Source: Candidatus Dormiibacterota bacterium (GTDB taxonomy: Bacteria; Chloroflexota; Dormibacteria; UBA8260; Bog-877). Taken from it: DNA of 17,332 nt. Below, one piece after another: positions 1-7,657 of this stretch; positions within the stretch are counted from its first letter, which is position 1, and each line of letters begins with the position of its first letter. The stretch covers positions 1-17,332 of the forward strand of contig PLTL01000262.1 of NCBI GenBank assembly GCA_003164475.1, written 5' to 3'. Below the pieces are notes generated by a model that searched no databases, was not told the origin of the DNA, and worked only from the letters and a program-made list of their open reading frames with translations. Made by a program: the position numbers and the translations under genes.

Positions 1-379
1 CGGGGCCCGGGATGCTTAGATCGTCCAGACTCGCCACCACCGCCGCCACGTGTTGGTCAGCACCGTACCCGTGATCCGGCCTGGGTGAGGAGCCGAAGCC
101 GAGCAGATCCGGCACCACCAGCGGCCCGGGATCTCCCAGCTCATCGAAGGCCGACCCGAAGTAGGCGGCCGATCCCGTCAGCGGGTGAAGCAGGATGACC
201 GGAGCGTGGCCGTAGCCGACGGTCTCCACGCTGAGGTAGGCGTGGCGACGCTGGCGCTCCGGAGGCGTCCAGCGGAGCTCACGGCGTCGCTGGACCAGCC
301 GGGCCGCAACCGCAGCCGCACTGCCCCCTCCCACGGCCGCCGCGGTGAGCGCCGCCCGGCGGCCCCTGGCACCCCACAT
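1..379 (-). CDS. Alpha/beta hydrolase, N-terminal part (cut by window edge)
   Basis: Only the first 126 residues are present; the gene continues beyond position 1. Seen: a basic then Ala/Gly-rich stretch (about residues 5-30, possible membrane anchor or signal), then VILLHPLTGS (61-70), which fits the strand and oxyanion-hole turn of alpha/beta hydrolases, and LVVPDLLGFGSSPRP (87-101), the usual D-x-x-G-x-G-x-S segment. The nucleophile elbow and the rest of the catalytic triad would lie outside the window. The ATG at 379 is preceded by a GGAGGG ribosome binding site (plus-strand 388-393) about eight bases upstream, which settles the start. The substrate cannot be inferred; family members include esterases, haloalkane dehalogenases and peroxidases. 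It is separated by about 210 bases from the next minus-strand gene. Confidence 0.8.
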   Translation of the reverse strand, partial: MWGARGRRAALTAAAVGGGSAAAVAARLVQRRRELRWTPPERQRRHAYLSVETVGYGHAPVILLHPLTGSAAYFGSAFDELGDPGPLVVPDLLGFGSSPRPDHGYGADQHVAAVVASLDDLSIPGP

Positions 380-592
380 TCAGGCGACCCTCCGGGACTG
401 GAAACACCCAGTCGCGAGACGGTCCCGGCGCCAGGATCGTGCAAGCTCGGTCACGTGCAGCGAATCATAGACAGCCGCGACCTCCCTCCCCTGAGGATCT
501 GCGGCCCCAGGGGAAAGGCCCAGCCCCCGAGACGGGCACTGATCCGCGGTGCCCCGGCCCTGGGCGACAGCCCGCCTGGAGGTCCGCCCCGC

Positions 593-979
593 TCAGGCGG
601 GCGGGCCGTCCACGATCTTGCAGGGGATTTCAGCGTCCTCGTCCACGTGGTAGCTGGCGCAGATCCGGTGATAGCCGTCCGCGACCGTCATGGCGAAGTC
701 ACTGGGCGCGTGACCGCGGACCAGCAGGACCGGCGAGAGCAACTCCCCCTTGCGAACCTTCTTGAGGTCGCGGGCCACCTCGGGGTCCTCGGCCGGCAGA
801 AGCTCCAGCCGGCTGGCCCGGAGCAGGTCCTTGGCCTTGCGGTGGGTCAGGGGCGCGGTCTTCAGCTTTCGCAGCACCGCCGTCAGCTCCGCCCTGGTCA
901 GCAACAGCGAGAGATAGTCGCTGGCTGCCGGGAAGTCATGAGGATCGGGTTCGGACTTCCAGTGTTCCTTCTTGGTCAA
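593..979 (-). CDS. Small ParB-like (sulfiredoxin-fold) domain protein, 128 aa
   Basis: Seen: residues 79-120 contain ELLSPVLLV followed by ADGYHRICASYHVDEDAEIPC, which resembles the ParB/sulfiredoxin core (a 'pick a value, then D-G-x-H-R' motif, here DGYHR at 101-105). The N-terminal half is charged and helical. There is no helix-turn-helix of the kind that follows in chromosome-segregation ParB, so a role in partitioning is unlikely; small stand-alone proteins of this kind are usually annotated as hypothetical. The start is TTG at 979: an in-frame TGA lies two codons upstream and a GGAGGG site sits about six bases before the TTG, so no longer reading is possible. It begins 66 bases after the aquaporin stop on the same strand and could be cotranscribed with it. 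Biochemical function unknown. Confidence 0.75.
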   Translation of the reverse strand: MTKKEHWKSEPDPHDFPAASDYLSLLLTRAELTAVLRKLKTAPLTHRKAKDLLRASRLELLPAEDPEVARDLKKVRKGELLSPVLLVRGHAPSDFAMTVADGYHRICASYHVDEDAEIPCKIVDGPPA

Positions 980-1045
980 GGGTCACCCTCCATCGGGGGA
1001 CACGGCCGCCCGGCGGGCCACCGGGTCTGGCCCCCTTGGCGCAGC

Positions 1046-1957
1046 CTAGGGCTTGCTGCCTTCGGAGGGAACGGTCGGGACCGATTGCTCGGGAGCCGCC
1101 CGCAGCGGTGGGATCGTGCCCTGAGCCGCCGCGGCGGCACTCGGGTCCCTCCCGCCGGGACCACGGAGGAGGTAGGCGATGCCGACCGCCAGCACCGCTC
1201 CCACGGTCGGGCCGATCACATAGACCCAGTAGTTGGCGAAGTCGTGGGTGACGAAGTCCGGACCGAAGGACCGGGCCGGATTCATCGATGCCCCGCTGAT
1301 GGGGCTGGCCCAGAGCCCGGCCAGGGCGATGTAGCCCGCCACCGCCAGGGCCGAGAGTGGCCCGACGTTCTGCGCGCCCGAAGCGGTGCCGAGAATGGTG
1401 CTCACCAGGCCCATGGTCAGAAGCGCCTCGAACAGCACCGCCTGCCAGCCACTTGTCCCCGGGCCGGGCTGGGTGGCTCCGAGGCCCCCAAAGTTCCCCA
1501 GGACTGCCGAAAGGAACCAGCACGCTAGGACCGCGCCCAGGAGCTGAACCAAGATGTAGCCGGGAACCCGACGCCAGGGGAAGTCCTTGCGCATGGCGAA
1601 GGCCAGGCTGACCACCGGGTTGAGGTGGGCGCCGGAGGTCTTGCCCATGAAGAGAATGATCGACATCACCATCAGGGCTGGGGCAACCACCTCGGCCGGC
1701 CGGCTCACCGCCCCGCCACTGCGCGCGGAGACCACCCCGGCCCCGGCTGCCACCACCACCAGGAGAAAGGTGCCGAACAGCTCCGCGAAGAGCCGGCGCC
1801 ACTCGTAACGGGTGTCTTGGAAGTTGGCGATCCACGGGGTCACCGCCCCGATCAGGGGTCGGTACCCGGCCTGGCCCCCCGCGGCCCCGGACCCTGCGTC
1901 GGGGAACCCGCTCGAGACCTCGTCATACGGCGCCGGCTCGGGACTTCTGTTCACCAT
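1046..1957 (-). CDS. Aquaporin / MIP-family channel
   Basis: A 303-residue membrane channel for water or small neutral solutes. Seen: two MIP half-repeats with pore motifs GAHLNPVVS (NPV at 113-115, in place of the common first NPA) and GASMNPARSFGPDF (NPA at 226-228, followed by the conserved Arg of the selectivity filter). Hydrophobic helices lie at about 56-76, 91-106, 132-153, 174-190, 203-218 and 242-265, giving the expected six. The N-terminal ~50 residues are hydrophilic and the C-terminal ~35 are a Pro/Ala-rich tail; both are outside the channel core. The start was placed at ATG 1957, which gives a normal family length; the frame stays open far upstream, but that extension lies antisense-side over the MBL gene and is not protein-like. 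The ribosome binding site is weak. The substrate (water versus glycerol or other) cannot be settled by eye. Confidence 0.9.
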   Translation of the reverse strand: MVNRSPEPAPYDEVSSGFPDAGSGAAGGQAGYRPLIGAVTPWIANFQDTRYEWRRLFAELFGTFLLVVVAAGAGVVSARSGGAVSRPAEVVAPALMVMSIILFMGKTSGAHLNPVVSLAFAMRKDFPWRRVPGYILVQLLGAVLACWFLSAVLGNFGGLGATQPGPGTSGWQAVLFEALLTMGLVSTILGTASGAQNVGPLSALAVAGYIALAGLWASPISGASMNPARSFGPDFVTHDFANYWVYVIGPTVGAVLAVGIAYLLRGPGGRDPSAAAAAQGTIPPLRAAPEQSVPTVPSEGSKP

Positions 1958-2028
1958 GGCAGTGGAAGTAAACGGTATCCGATGGTTGGACCGCCAGCAC
2001 CCACGTGCGCCCCGCGATCGCGGGCGGG

Positions 2029-2928
2029 TCAGCCCGGCTGTCGTTCCACCCACGCCCCGCTTCTCTCCGACGCCAGCTGGTCGTAGGCCCGGCGGATGGC
2101 CACCAGGGCAGGCTGGCCCGGATAAGCGGTCTCGACGTCGAACTCCCAGGGCCTGCGGCCCTTGAGGAAGCCGTCCCGGCAGAGCTCGGCGAGCTGCTGC
2201 AGGTCGGCGTACTGGCGACGCAGGAAGCCGGCGTCCACCACCGCGCCGTGGCCGGGCACCACCTGCTCCGGATCCAGCGCCAGCAGCACAGCCAGCGCGT
2301 CCGGCCACTCCAGCGGGAAGGAGTCCTCGAAGGAGGGGGCAGCCCCTTCCTCCGCAAGGTCGCCGGTGAAGAGGATCCTGGCGTCCTCGATCCACACCGC
2401 CACGTCGTTGTCGGTGTGGCCCCGGCCCGGATGGACCAGCAGGATCACCCGCTCCCCGAGGTTGAGCTCCGCCCGGTCCTCGAAGACACATTCAGGCGTC
2501 ACGATCTGGCTGGCCGCAACTTGCTGAGCCAGCTGGGGCTGCGCGGTCCGCAGCTCGGCGATCACGCTGCGCTGCTGTTCCGCGCCCTCCCATCTAAGGT
2601 GCTGGGCGCAGAGCCGGTGGCTCCAGATCACCCCGCCATCCAGGGCGGCGTTGCCAAAGCAGTGGTCGAAGTGGAAGTGACTATTCACCGCCCCGAGGGG
2701 AAGGTCAGTGACCGACCTGGCCTGCTCCACGATCTCGCCCCCCATCTCGGCGGAGGCGCCGGTATCGATCAGGAGCGCCAGCTCGTGACCCAACACCAGC
2801 CCGACGTTGAGCCGGAAGGGTTCCCAGCTCTGCACCAGGACCCCGGGAGCCAGCTCCTTCCATGAACACTGGGCAGCCACCGGTCTATTCTGGGCCAGAC
2901 GAGGGCTCCGGGGACCGTCGGACGTCAA
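2029..2928 (-). CDS. MBL-fold metallo-hydrolase
   Basis: A metallo-beta-lactamase-fold hydrolase with an expected binuclear metal centre. Seen in order (numbering from the TTG at 2928): LLIDTG (52-57), the metal-binding HFHFDH (84-89), GRGHTDND (168-175, supplying a third His), FTGDL (187-191, bridging Asp) and PGHG (225-228, final His). All expected metal ligands are present, so it should be catalytically competent. The overall layout and the spacing of the motifs resemble the broad 'MBL fold metallo-hydrolase' group related to quinoprotein-relay SoxH-like enzymes rather than true beta-lactamases or glyoxalase II; the substrate is unknown. The start is uncertain: TTG 2928 is the longest reading and lacks a well-spaced ribosome binding site; a GTG 16 codons further in is an alternative. 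It lies 71 bases upstream of the aquaporin on the same strand. Confidence 0.88.
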   Translation of the reverse strand: MTSDGPRSPRLAQNRPVAAQCSWKELAPGVLVQSWEPFRLNVGLVLGHELALLIDTGASAEMGGEIVEQARSVTDLPLGAVNSHFHFDHCFGNAALDGGVIWSHRLCAQHLRWEGAEQQRSVIAELRTAQPQLAQQVAASQIVTPECVFEDRAELNLGERVILLVHPGRGHTDNDVAVWIEDARILFTGDLAEEGAAPSFEDSFPLEWPDALAVLLALDPEQVVPGHGAVVDAGFLRRQYADLQQLAELCRDGFLKGRRPWEFDVETAYPGQPALVAIRRAYDQLASERSGAWVERQPG

Positions 2929-3191
2929 GGTCCGACGTCGGGAAGCGCCCTCCTCATGGCTGGCCTCACGACGGGGATCCCCCCGTCGACCTTATGCGTC
3001 TGTCGCTTCCGAGGCAGTGCTTGGGGTCGACGCATCGCCTCGCCACCCTGCGGGCCAGACTGGTAACCCGCCAGGCGCACGCGACCCGGGCCAGACACTT
3101 CCAGAGCGCCTGTGGCCGCCGCCTCGGGCCCAGGCTGCCAGGCGCGCTGGCGACCAGACCCACCTCTCCCTGCGGTCACTCGCCTCGCCGT

Positions 3192-3197
3192 TATCCT
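3192..3197 (+). promoter_or_regulatory. Candidate -10 box for a leaderless DUF3224 transcript
   Basis: TATCCT fits the actinobacterial TANNNT -10 consensus and ends exactly seven bases before the GTG at 3205, so transcription would start at or next to the start codon. No ribosome binding site precedes the GTG and no clear -35 is seen. The same arrangement occurs before the gene starting at 8740. Confidence 0.45.
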
Positions 3198-3204
3198 GTC
3201 CCTT

Positions 3205-3738
3205 GTGACCGATGCAGCCGGCGCCCATGCGGGGCCCGACGTCGAGCTGACCGCCACCTTCGAGGTGACCGGCTGGGAGGAGATCCCCTACGACGAGCCG
3301 GCGCAGGGGCCCAAGCTCAGCCGGGTTACGGTGCACAAGCAGTTCCGCGGCGCGCTCGAGGGGGAGAGCACTGCTGAGCTTCTCACCGCCGTGGCCGCGT
3401 CCGGCCGTGGGTACGTGGCGTCCGAAGGCTTCAGTGGCACCGTGGACGGTCGCCGGGGCACGGTGGTCTTCCAACACGGAGGTCTCGACGACGGCCGAGA
3501 CTCATCCACCTTCGGGCAGATCGTTCCTGGGTCCGGGACCGGTGAGCTGGAAGGGCTGGCGGGACAGATCACCTACCAGCACGACGAGTCGGGAGCCAGG
3601 GTGACTCTGAGACTGAGGACGACCCTGGACTACCCCGGCGTCACCCGGGTCCGCGCCGGGCCGGGCCGGCCGCGGAGGCAGCCAAGGCCGATCGCAGGTG
3701 CGCGTCCGGGCATTCGCCGCTCAAGTCCCGGCGGCTGA
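3205..3738 (+). CDS. DUF3224 domain protein
   Basis: A 177-residue protein whose first ~140 residues match the DUF3224 beta-barrel pattern: ATFEVTGWEEIPYDE near the N-terminus, GPKLSRVTVHKQFRGALEGE, a G-x-V-x-G-R-x-G-x-x-V-x-Q-H-x-G stretch, then IVPGSGTGELEGLAGQ, which is the family's most recognisable motif. Biochemical function is unknown; the family is related in fold to allene oxide cyclase-like barrels (family knowledge, not shown here). The GTG at 3205 was chosen because the family normally begins just before the ATFEVT strand and because of the TATCCT box seven bases upstream; the frame is open further upstream without protein-like content. The last ~34 residues (after LRTTLDYPG) are Arg/Pro/Gly-rich and overlap the end of the decayed permease on the other strand, so the natural stop was probably lost. 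Confidence 0.85.
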   Translation: MTDAAGAHAGPDVELTATFEVTGWEEIPYDEPAQGPKLSRVTVHKQFRGALEGESTAELLTAVAASGRGYVASEGFSGTVDGRRGTVVFQHGGLDDGRDSSTFGQIVPGSGTGELEGLAGQITYQHDESGARVTLRLRTTLDYPGVTRVRAGPGRPRRQPRPIAGARPGIRRSSPGG

Positions 3739-4190
3739 AGACGATCCCACCCCTGAGGGCGGGGTGGTGGCAGCCTGGCGGAGAACCGAGACGGCGAGAC
3801 ACCCACGGTGCAGTCCTGCGGCCCCGCCCAGGTCCTCGACCAGGAGCGAGCGGGCCCCGGCGGCACAGACGGCGGATGTGCTGCGCGGCCGGACCCCGAG
3901 GAGGAGAACGCCAACCTCCAGGACGCACAGCGCTGGAGGGACGAGGTTCAGTCCCGCCTCGAAGGCCTTCATGAAGGTGACTCCGAGGTGGTGACTGGCA
4001 GCTCCCCGCCAGTAGATACCCCGTCGGGCACACCGACACCGGCGATGACGCCACTCGCCACCCTGAGCCTCCTGGCCAGCCCTGTCCAGCGCGAAACCGG
4101 GCGGACGGTGTGGTGGCCCAGGCGTCCCTCGGACTCCTCAGCCGGGATGGCACCGACCTGCCCCACCGCAATCAGGCCGGATGACTCCTC
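3710..4190 (-). pseudogene. ABC-2 type permease remnant, C-terminal half, frameshifted
   Basis: Three minus-strand frames read in succession reconstruct the C-terminal half of an ABC-2 exporter permease of the kind annotated as polyketide antibiotic or multidrug exporter. Frame A (about 4180 down to a TGA at 3969-3971) gives GQVGAIPAEESEGRL and RPVSRWTGLARRLRVASGVI. Frame B takes over with SHHLGVTFMKAFEAGLNLVP, PALCVLEVGVLLLGVRPRS and SLLVEDLGGAAG. Frame C supplies GIVFSRRDLSGE, which fits the usual final 'F-x-R-R-D-L' of these proteins. The jump from RQAATTPP to IVFSRRDL suggests an internal deletion as well as the shifts. The N-terminal half is absent; the exporter gene starting at 4191 occupies that side. 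No ATPase partner is present. Identification rests on remembered family patterns; boundaries are approximate. Confidence 0.7.
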
Positions 4191-5183
4191 TTGCCTATGC
4201 TTGGTCAGATGATTTCGGACCTGATTAGGCGCGCCCGGCGGTTCGGCCACGGCTTCGGCTGGGGCGATGTTCTGGTGGTCACAGCCACTGCCATCTGGGG
4301 CGTCAACGTGGTGGTGGTCAAGCTGGCGCTCACCGACAGCGGACCGTTCACCTACTCGGCGACGCGCTACGTCATCGGGGGGCTGGCCCTCTGCGGCCTG
4401 GCGCGCTGGCTGGAGGGCCCGCTGGTGCGCCCACGAGGCTCCGACGCCTGGCTGATCCTGGTGGCGGCGGCCACCGGCGTCTTGGTCAACCAGGTCAGCT
4501 TCACCGGGGCGCTGGCCCACACCAACCCCGACAACATCGCCATGATCTCTGGAACGACCCCCCTCCTGGTCGCCGGCTGGCTCGTGTGGCGGGGCCGAGA
4601 GCACTTCGGCGCCATGGTCTGGGGCGGCCTCGGGCTCGGCCTGATCGGTCTGGTACTGGTCGTGGGAGCGGGAGCCGGTGGCTGGTCGAGCTGGCTGGTC
4701 GTTGTGCTCGCCCTGGGGAATCCGATCAGCTGGGCGGTTTATCTGCTGCTGCTCCCCCGGCTCCTGGGACGTTACCGTCCCCTCACCCTGGCAGCCCTGG
4801 TCACCGCGGCGGGGGCGGTGATGCTGCTCCCGTTCGGGGTGGTGGAGGCCCTCAACCGGCATCCGCACGTAACCTGGAGCTGGCTGGGCCTGCTCGCCTA
4901 CAGCGCCCTCGCAGCGGTCGCGTTGACAACCTGGCTGTACCTTCCCGGGGTCAGTCGCCTGGGGCCCGCGCGGACGATCGTCTACAGCTACCTACAACCC
5001 TTCCTGACCGTGATCGCGGCGGGGCTGATAATCGGGGAGCCGATCCTTCCGCTCCAACTGCTGGGTGGCGTGATCATGGTGGTCGGAGTTGCGATGGGCC
5101 GGCCCCGGCCACATCCGGGACCTGCGCCGGTGCTTGACGACCGGGGGGCAGCTGCCGGCGTGGTCGCCGAGGATCTGGCCTGA
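4191..5183 (+). CDS. EamA/DMT-superfamily transporter
   Basis: A 330-residue inner-membrane transporter of the drug/metabolite superfamily, with about ten hydrophobic helices in two EamA repeats. Seen: first repeat with ATAIWGVNVVVVKLAL and FTYSATRYVIGGLAL, typical of the EamA helix 1-2 region; the second repeat includes NPISWAVYLLLLPRLL, followed near the C-terminus by GPARTIVYSYLQPFLTVIAA and LIIGEPILPLQLLGGVIMVV, the classic closing EamA segment. The ~25 C-terminal residues are a hydrophilic Pro/Ala/Asp tail. The frame opens at TTG 4191; ATG 4197 or ATG 4209 may be the true start, and none has a strong ribosome binding site. Such proteins export amino acids, purines or other metabolites; no substrate can be assigned. 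It is convergent with the MMPL gene, with about 250 bases between the two stops in which I see no gene. Confidence 0.9.
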   Translation: MPMLGQMISDLIRRARRFGHGFGWGDVLVVTATAIWGVNVVVVKLALTDSGPFTYSATRYVIGGLALCGLARWLEGPLVRPRGSDAWLILVAAATGVLVNQVSFTGALAHTNPDNIAMISGTTPLLVAGWLVWRGREHFGAMVWGGLGLGLIGLVLVVGAGAGGWSSWLVVVLALGNPISWAVYLLLLPRLLGRYRPLTLAALVTAAGAVMLLPFGVVEALNRHPHVTWSWLGLLAYSALAAVALTTWLYLPGVSRLGPARTIVYSYLQPFLTVIAAGLIIGEPILPLQLLGGVIMVVGVAMGRPRPHPGPAPVLDDRGAAAGVVAEDLA

Positions 5184-5435
5184 TCAGGGGGACCGGGGGG
5201 GATTGCAGGGCTCCCCGTGAGCAGGGCAGCCGGCCAGCGTGGTGAGTCCCGGACCGCTTGGCTCCGGTGGCACCGTCGTTTCATCGCCCCCACCGCGGCC
5301 CCGGAGACCTGCTCGGCTGTCCCGGACACAGTTGCGAAGGCGTTGGCTCACCGACCGGCGTCGGTCTGATCGTTCCCCGGTCAGCCCTGCCGCCGCGTTT
5401 GCCGGGACGGCAGGCACCACGCAGTTGTCGACGCC

Positions 5436-7517
5436 TCAGGCGGCGCCGGTTGCGGCGTGGGCGTCCCCAGGGTCGGGCCGCGATGGCCACCAGAAGCGCT
5501 TCCCCAACTGCACCACCAGGGCCGGGACCATGAGTGACCTCACCAGGAACGTATCCAGGAGCACACCGAAGGCGACCAGGAACCCCAACTCAGTCAGGGC
5601 CACCAGTGGAAGGACACCGAGAACGGTGAAGGTGCCCGCCAGAACCAGTCCGGCCGAGGTGATGACCCCACCCGTCGCGGCCAGCGCCCTGAGCATCCCC
5701 GGGCCGGTGCCGGTCGTCGCCTCCTGCCGGGCGCGGGCGGTGAGAAACACGTTGTAGTCGATCCCCAGCGCCACCAGGAACACAAAGCCCAGGAGGATCA
5801 CCGAAGAGTCGACCCCGGCAAAGTGAAAGAGGTACCGGAACCAGACCGCCGCCATCCCCAGCGATGCCAGGAACGAGGCCGCCACCGTCGTCACCAGGAT
5901 GAGGGGCGCGGCCAACGATCTGAGCAGGAGCGCCAGCATCAGGAAGACGATCACCAGCACCACCGGCATGACCACCCACCGGTCCCTGGTAGCCGCCTGA
6001 TCGAGGTCCAGCTGGGTCGCTGTGACGCCTCCCACCAGGACCGCATCCCCCAAAGCCTGCTGCTCCTGGGAGCGAAGGTCACGCACCACCGACTCGGCCT
6101 GGCTCCCGGTCGGTGAGAACGCCAGGGTAGCGTCGAAGATTGCCATCCCATCATGAGTCTCTAGGTCGCCCACCGATGCCACCCCGGGCACCGCGCGCGC
6201 CACCATGGCGGCCCGCCCGGCCACGGGCAGCCTCCGAACCACGACCACGGCCGGGCCACTGACCCCCGCCGGGAACGATTGGCTGATCAGGTCCTGGGCC
6301 GCCACCGAACCTACATGGGTGATGAAACTGTCCGACTGCGGCAGGCTGCCCTGGTACGCGAGCAGCCCGCAGGCCATCGCCGCCAGCAGGGCCAGCACGC
6401 CCACCCAAGTCCGACCCGGCCGGCGGCCCACCGACGCCGCGATCCCCCGCCAGCTGATCCGGGCTTGGCGAGGGGAACTCCCCAAGCTGGGAACCAGGGG
6501 CCAGAAGGCTCGCCGCCCGACTATCACCAACACGGCAGGGACAACGGTCAGAGTCGCGAGCAGGACCGCGGCGATGCCTATGGCACCCACCGGGCCCAGG
6601 GCCCGGATGTCGTTCTCCTGGGCCAGCAGGAGGACCAGAAGCCCCAGGATCACCGTTCCCCCAGAGGTGAGCAGGGTGGGTACGACCCTGCGCAGGGCCG
6701 CCTCCATCGCCTCGGAGACGCTCTCGGTGTGGCGAAGCTCCTCCCGGTAACGCGCCACCAGCAGCAGCGAGTAGTCAGTGCCGGCGCCGAACATGAGCAC
6801 CGTGAGAATGCCGATGGTCATGCCATTGACCACGAATCCTGACCTGGCCAGGAGGTACACACCGGCCTGGCCCAGCACACTCGCCAGTCCGACCCCCAGC
6901 AGAGGGAAGATCCACATCAGGAGGCTGCGGTAGGTGAGCAACAGCAGGATGGTGACGATCGCCACGGTCGCCAGCAGGAGGGTGCCGTCGATGCCGTTGA
7001 AGGCGCTCGCCGTGTCGGCCAAGGCGGCCGCCGGCCCGCCGACCCCCTCCTGCAGACCGTTCCTGGCTGGCCCCAGAGCGGCCTTGATCTTGGTGATGTC
7101 AGCGGCGATCGTGACAGCCCCAGTCGTCGGCGCCAGCGTGACGGGGAAGATCAGTCCGGTCGCGCTCGGGGCCAGGGTTGATGGGCCCACGGTGGCCACC
7201 CCCGGAAGGTTCAGCGACTCAACCCGTCGCTGGTCGGCGGAGGCTGCCGCGCGGTCGGACCGGGTGATTCCGGCCCGCCGGTAGAGGACCACCAGAGCGG
7301 GCAGGGAGTTCAGACCTGGGAACTGGGCCTGATAGCGGGCCACCTCGGTCGAGGCGGCTCCGGATGGCACGAAGCTGGACTGGCTGTTCTTCTCCAAACC
7401 GGTGAGGCGGCCCGACAGCGGAGCCAGCGCTCCCACTGCGCCCAGCCAGACCAGCACCAGCACCCACTTCGACCACCTTCCGGTCGGTATCCCCGCCAGC
7501 CGTTCCAGAATTCCCAC
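5436..7517 (-). CDS. MMPL/RND-family transporter
   Basis: A 693-residue, about twelve-helix transporter of the MMPL (RND) class, which moves lipids or hydrophobic drugs across the membrane using proton motive force. Seen: helix 1 at about 16-34, an extracytoplasmic loop at 35-175, a helix bundle at 176-340, a second loop at about 395-510 and a second bundle at 514-670. Both halves carry the proton-relay Asp-Tyr pairs expected in the family: GAGTDYS (Asp248-Tyr249) and GIDYN (Asp587-Tyr588). Length is typical of the shorter YdfJ-like MMPLs and both repeats look complete. The start is GTG 7517 with an AAGGGGA site seven bases upstream. It is transcribed divergently from the TetR gene, whose product probably represses it. 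It is a single-gene unit; no periplasmic adaptor is nearby. Substrate unknown. Confidence 0.93.
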   Translation of the reverse strand: MGILERLAGIPTGRWSKWVLVLVWLGAVGALAPLSGRLTGLEKNSQSSFVPSGAASTEVARYQAQFPGLNSLPALVVLYRRAGITRSDRAAASADQRRVESLNLPGVATVGPSTLAPSATGLIFPVTLAPTTGAVTIAADITKIKAALGPARNGLQEGVGGPAAALADTASAFNGIDGTLLLATVAIVTILLLLTYRSLLMWIFPLLGVGLASVLGQAGVYLLARSGFVVNGMTIGILTVLMFGAGTDYSLLLVARYREELRHTESVSEAMEAALRRVVPTLLTSGGTVILGLLVLLLAQENDIRALGPVGAIGIAAVLLATLTVVPAVLVIVGRRAFWPLVPSLGSSPRQARISWRGIAASVGRRPGRTWVGVLALLAAMACGLLAYQGSLPQSDSFITHVGSVAAQDLISQSFPAGVSGPAVVVVRRLPVAGRAAMVARAVPGVASVGDLETHDGMAIFDATLAFSPTGSQAESVVRDLRSQEQQALGDAVLVGGVTATQLDLDQAATRDRWVVMPVVLVIVFLMLALLLRSLAAPLILVTTVAASFLASLGMAAVWFRYLFHFAGVDSSVILLGFVFLVALGIDYNVFLTARARQEATTGTGPGMLRALAATGGVITSAGLVLAGTFTVLGVLPLVALTELGFLVAFGVLLDTFLVRSLMVPALVVQLGKRFWWPSRPDPGDAHAATGAA

Positions 7518-7601
7518 GCTACGATCCCCTTCGAGCCAGCCAGTCCAGACCGGCCCCCCGGGTCAGGAAGCTACCCTGGTCCTGGGGGCCATTCCGCCAC
7601 T

Positions 7602-7619
7602 TGACTGTACACTCTGTCA
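7602..7619. promoter_or_regulatory. Candidate TetR operator palindrome
   Basis: The 18-bp element TGAC-N10-GTCA (outer arms perfect, inner positions only partly symmetric) lies in the intergenic region between the divergent MMPL and TetR genes. It overlaps the probable minus-strand -10 (TACAGT, plus positions 7604-7609) whose -35 would be TTGTTG (7626-7631), spacing 16. Binding here would block transcription of the transporter. Both promoter boxes and the operator are inferred from the sequence alone. Confidence 0.4.
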
Positions 7620-7657
7620 CACACCCAACAATACGGCAACCTGGAGTTGAGAATCCG

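Noticed and set aside
593..979. The ParB-like protein as a chromosome or plasmid partition protein
   Set aside because: It lacks the helix-turn-helix and dimerisation regions, no parA is nearby, and no parS-like repeated sites were seen.
185..1528. A 447-codon plus-strand open frame across the hydrolase, ParB-like and aquaporin region
   Set aside because: Its translation is Arg/Pro/Gly-rich with no domain and it is antisense to three genes with clear family motifs; it is a high-GC shadow frame.
1958..2491. N-terminal extension of the aquaporin frame by about 180 codons
   Set aside because: The extension is low-complexity and lies over the well-supported MBL gene in another frame; the family length fits the ATG at 1957.
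3808..4212. A 134-codon plus-strand frame as a gene
   Set aside because: It has no recognisable domain and lies antisense to the permease relic, whose stitched frames explain the sequence better.
3969..4868. A 299-codon minus-strand frame as a complete gene
   Set aside because: Most of it is antisense to the EamA exporter with a Gln/His/Asp-rich shadow composition; only its last ~70 codons carry permease-like text and are reported as part of the pseudogene.
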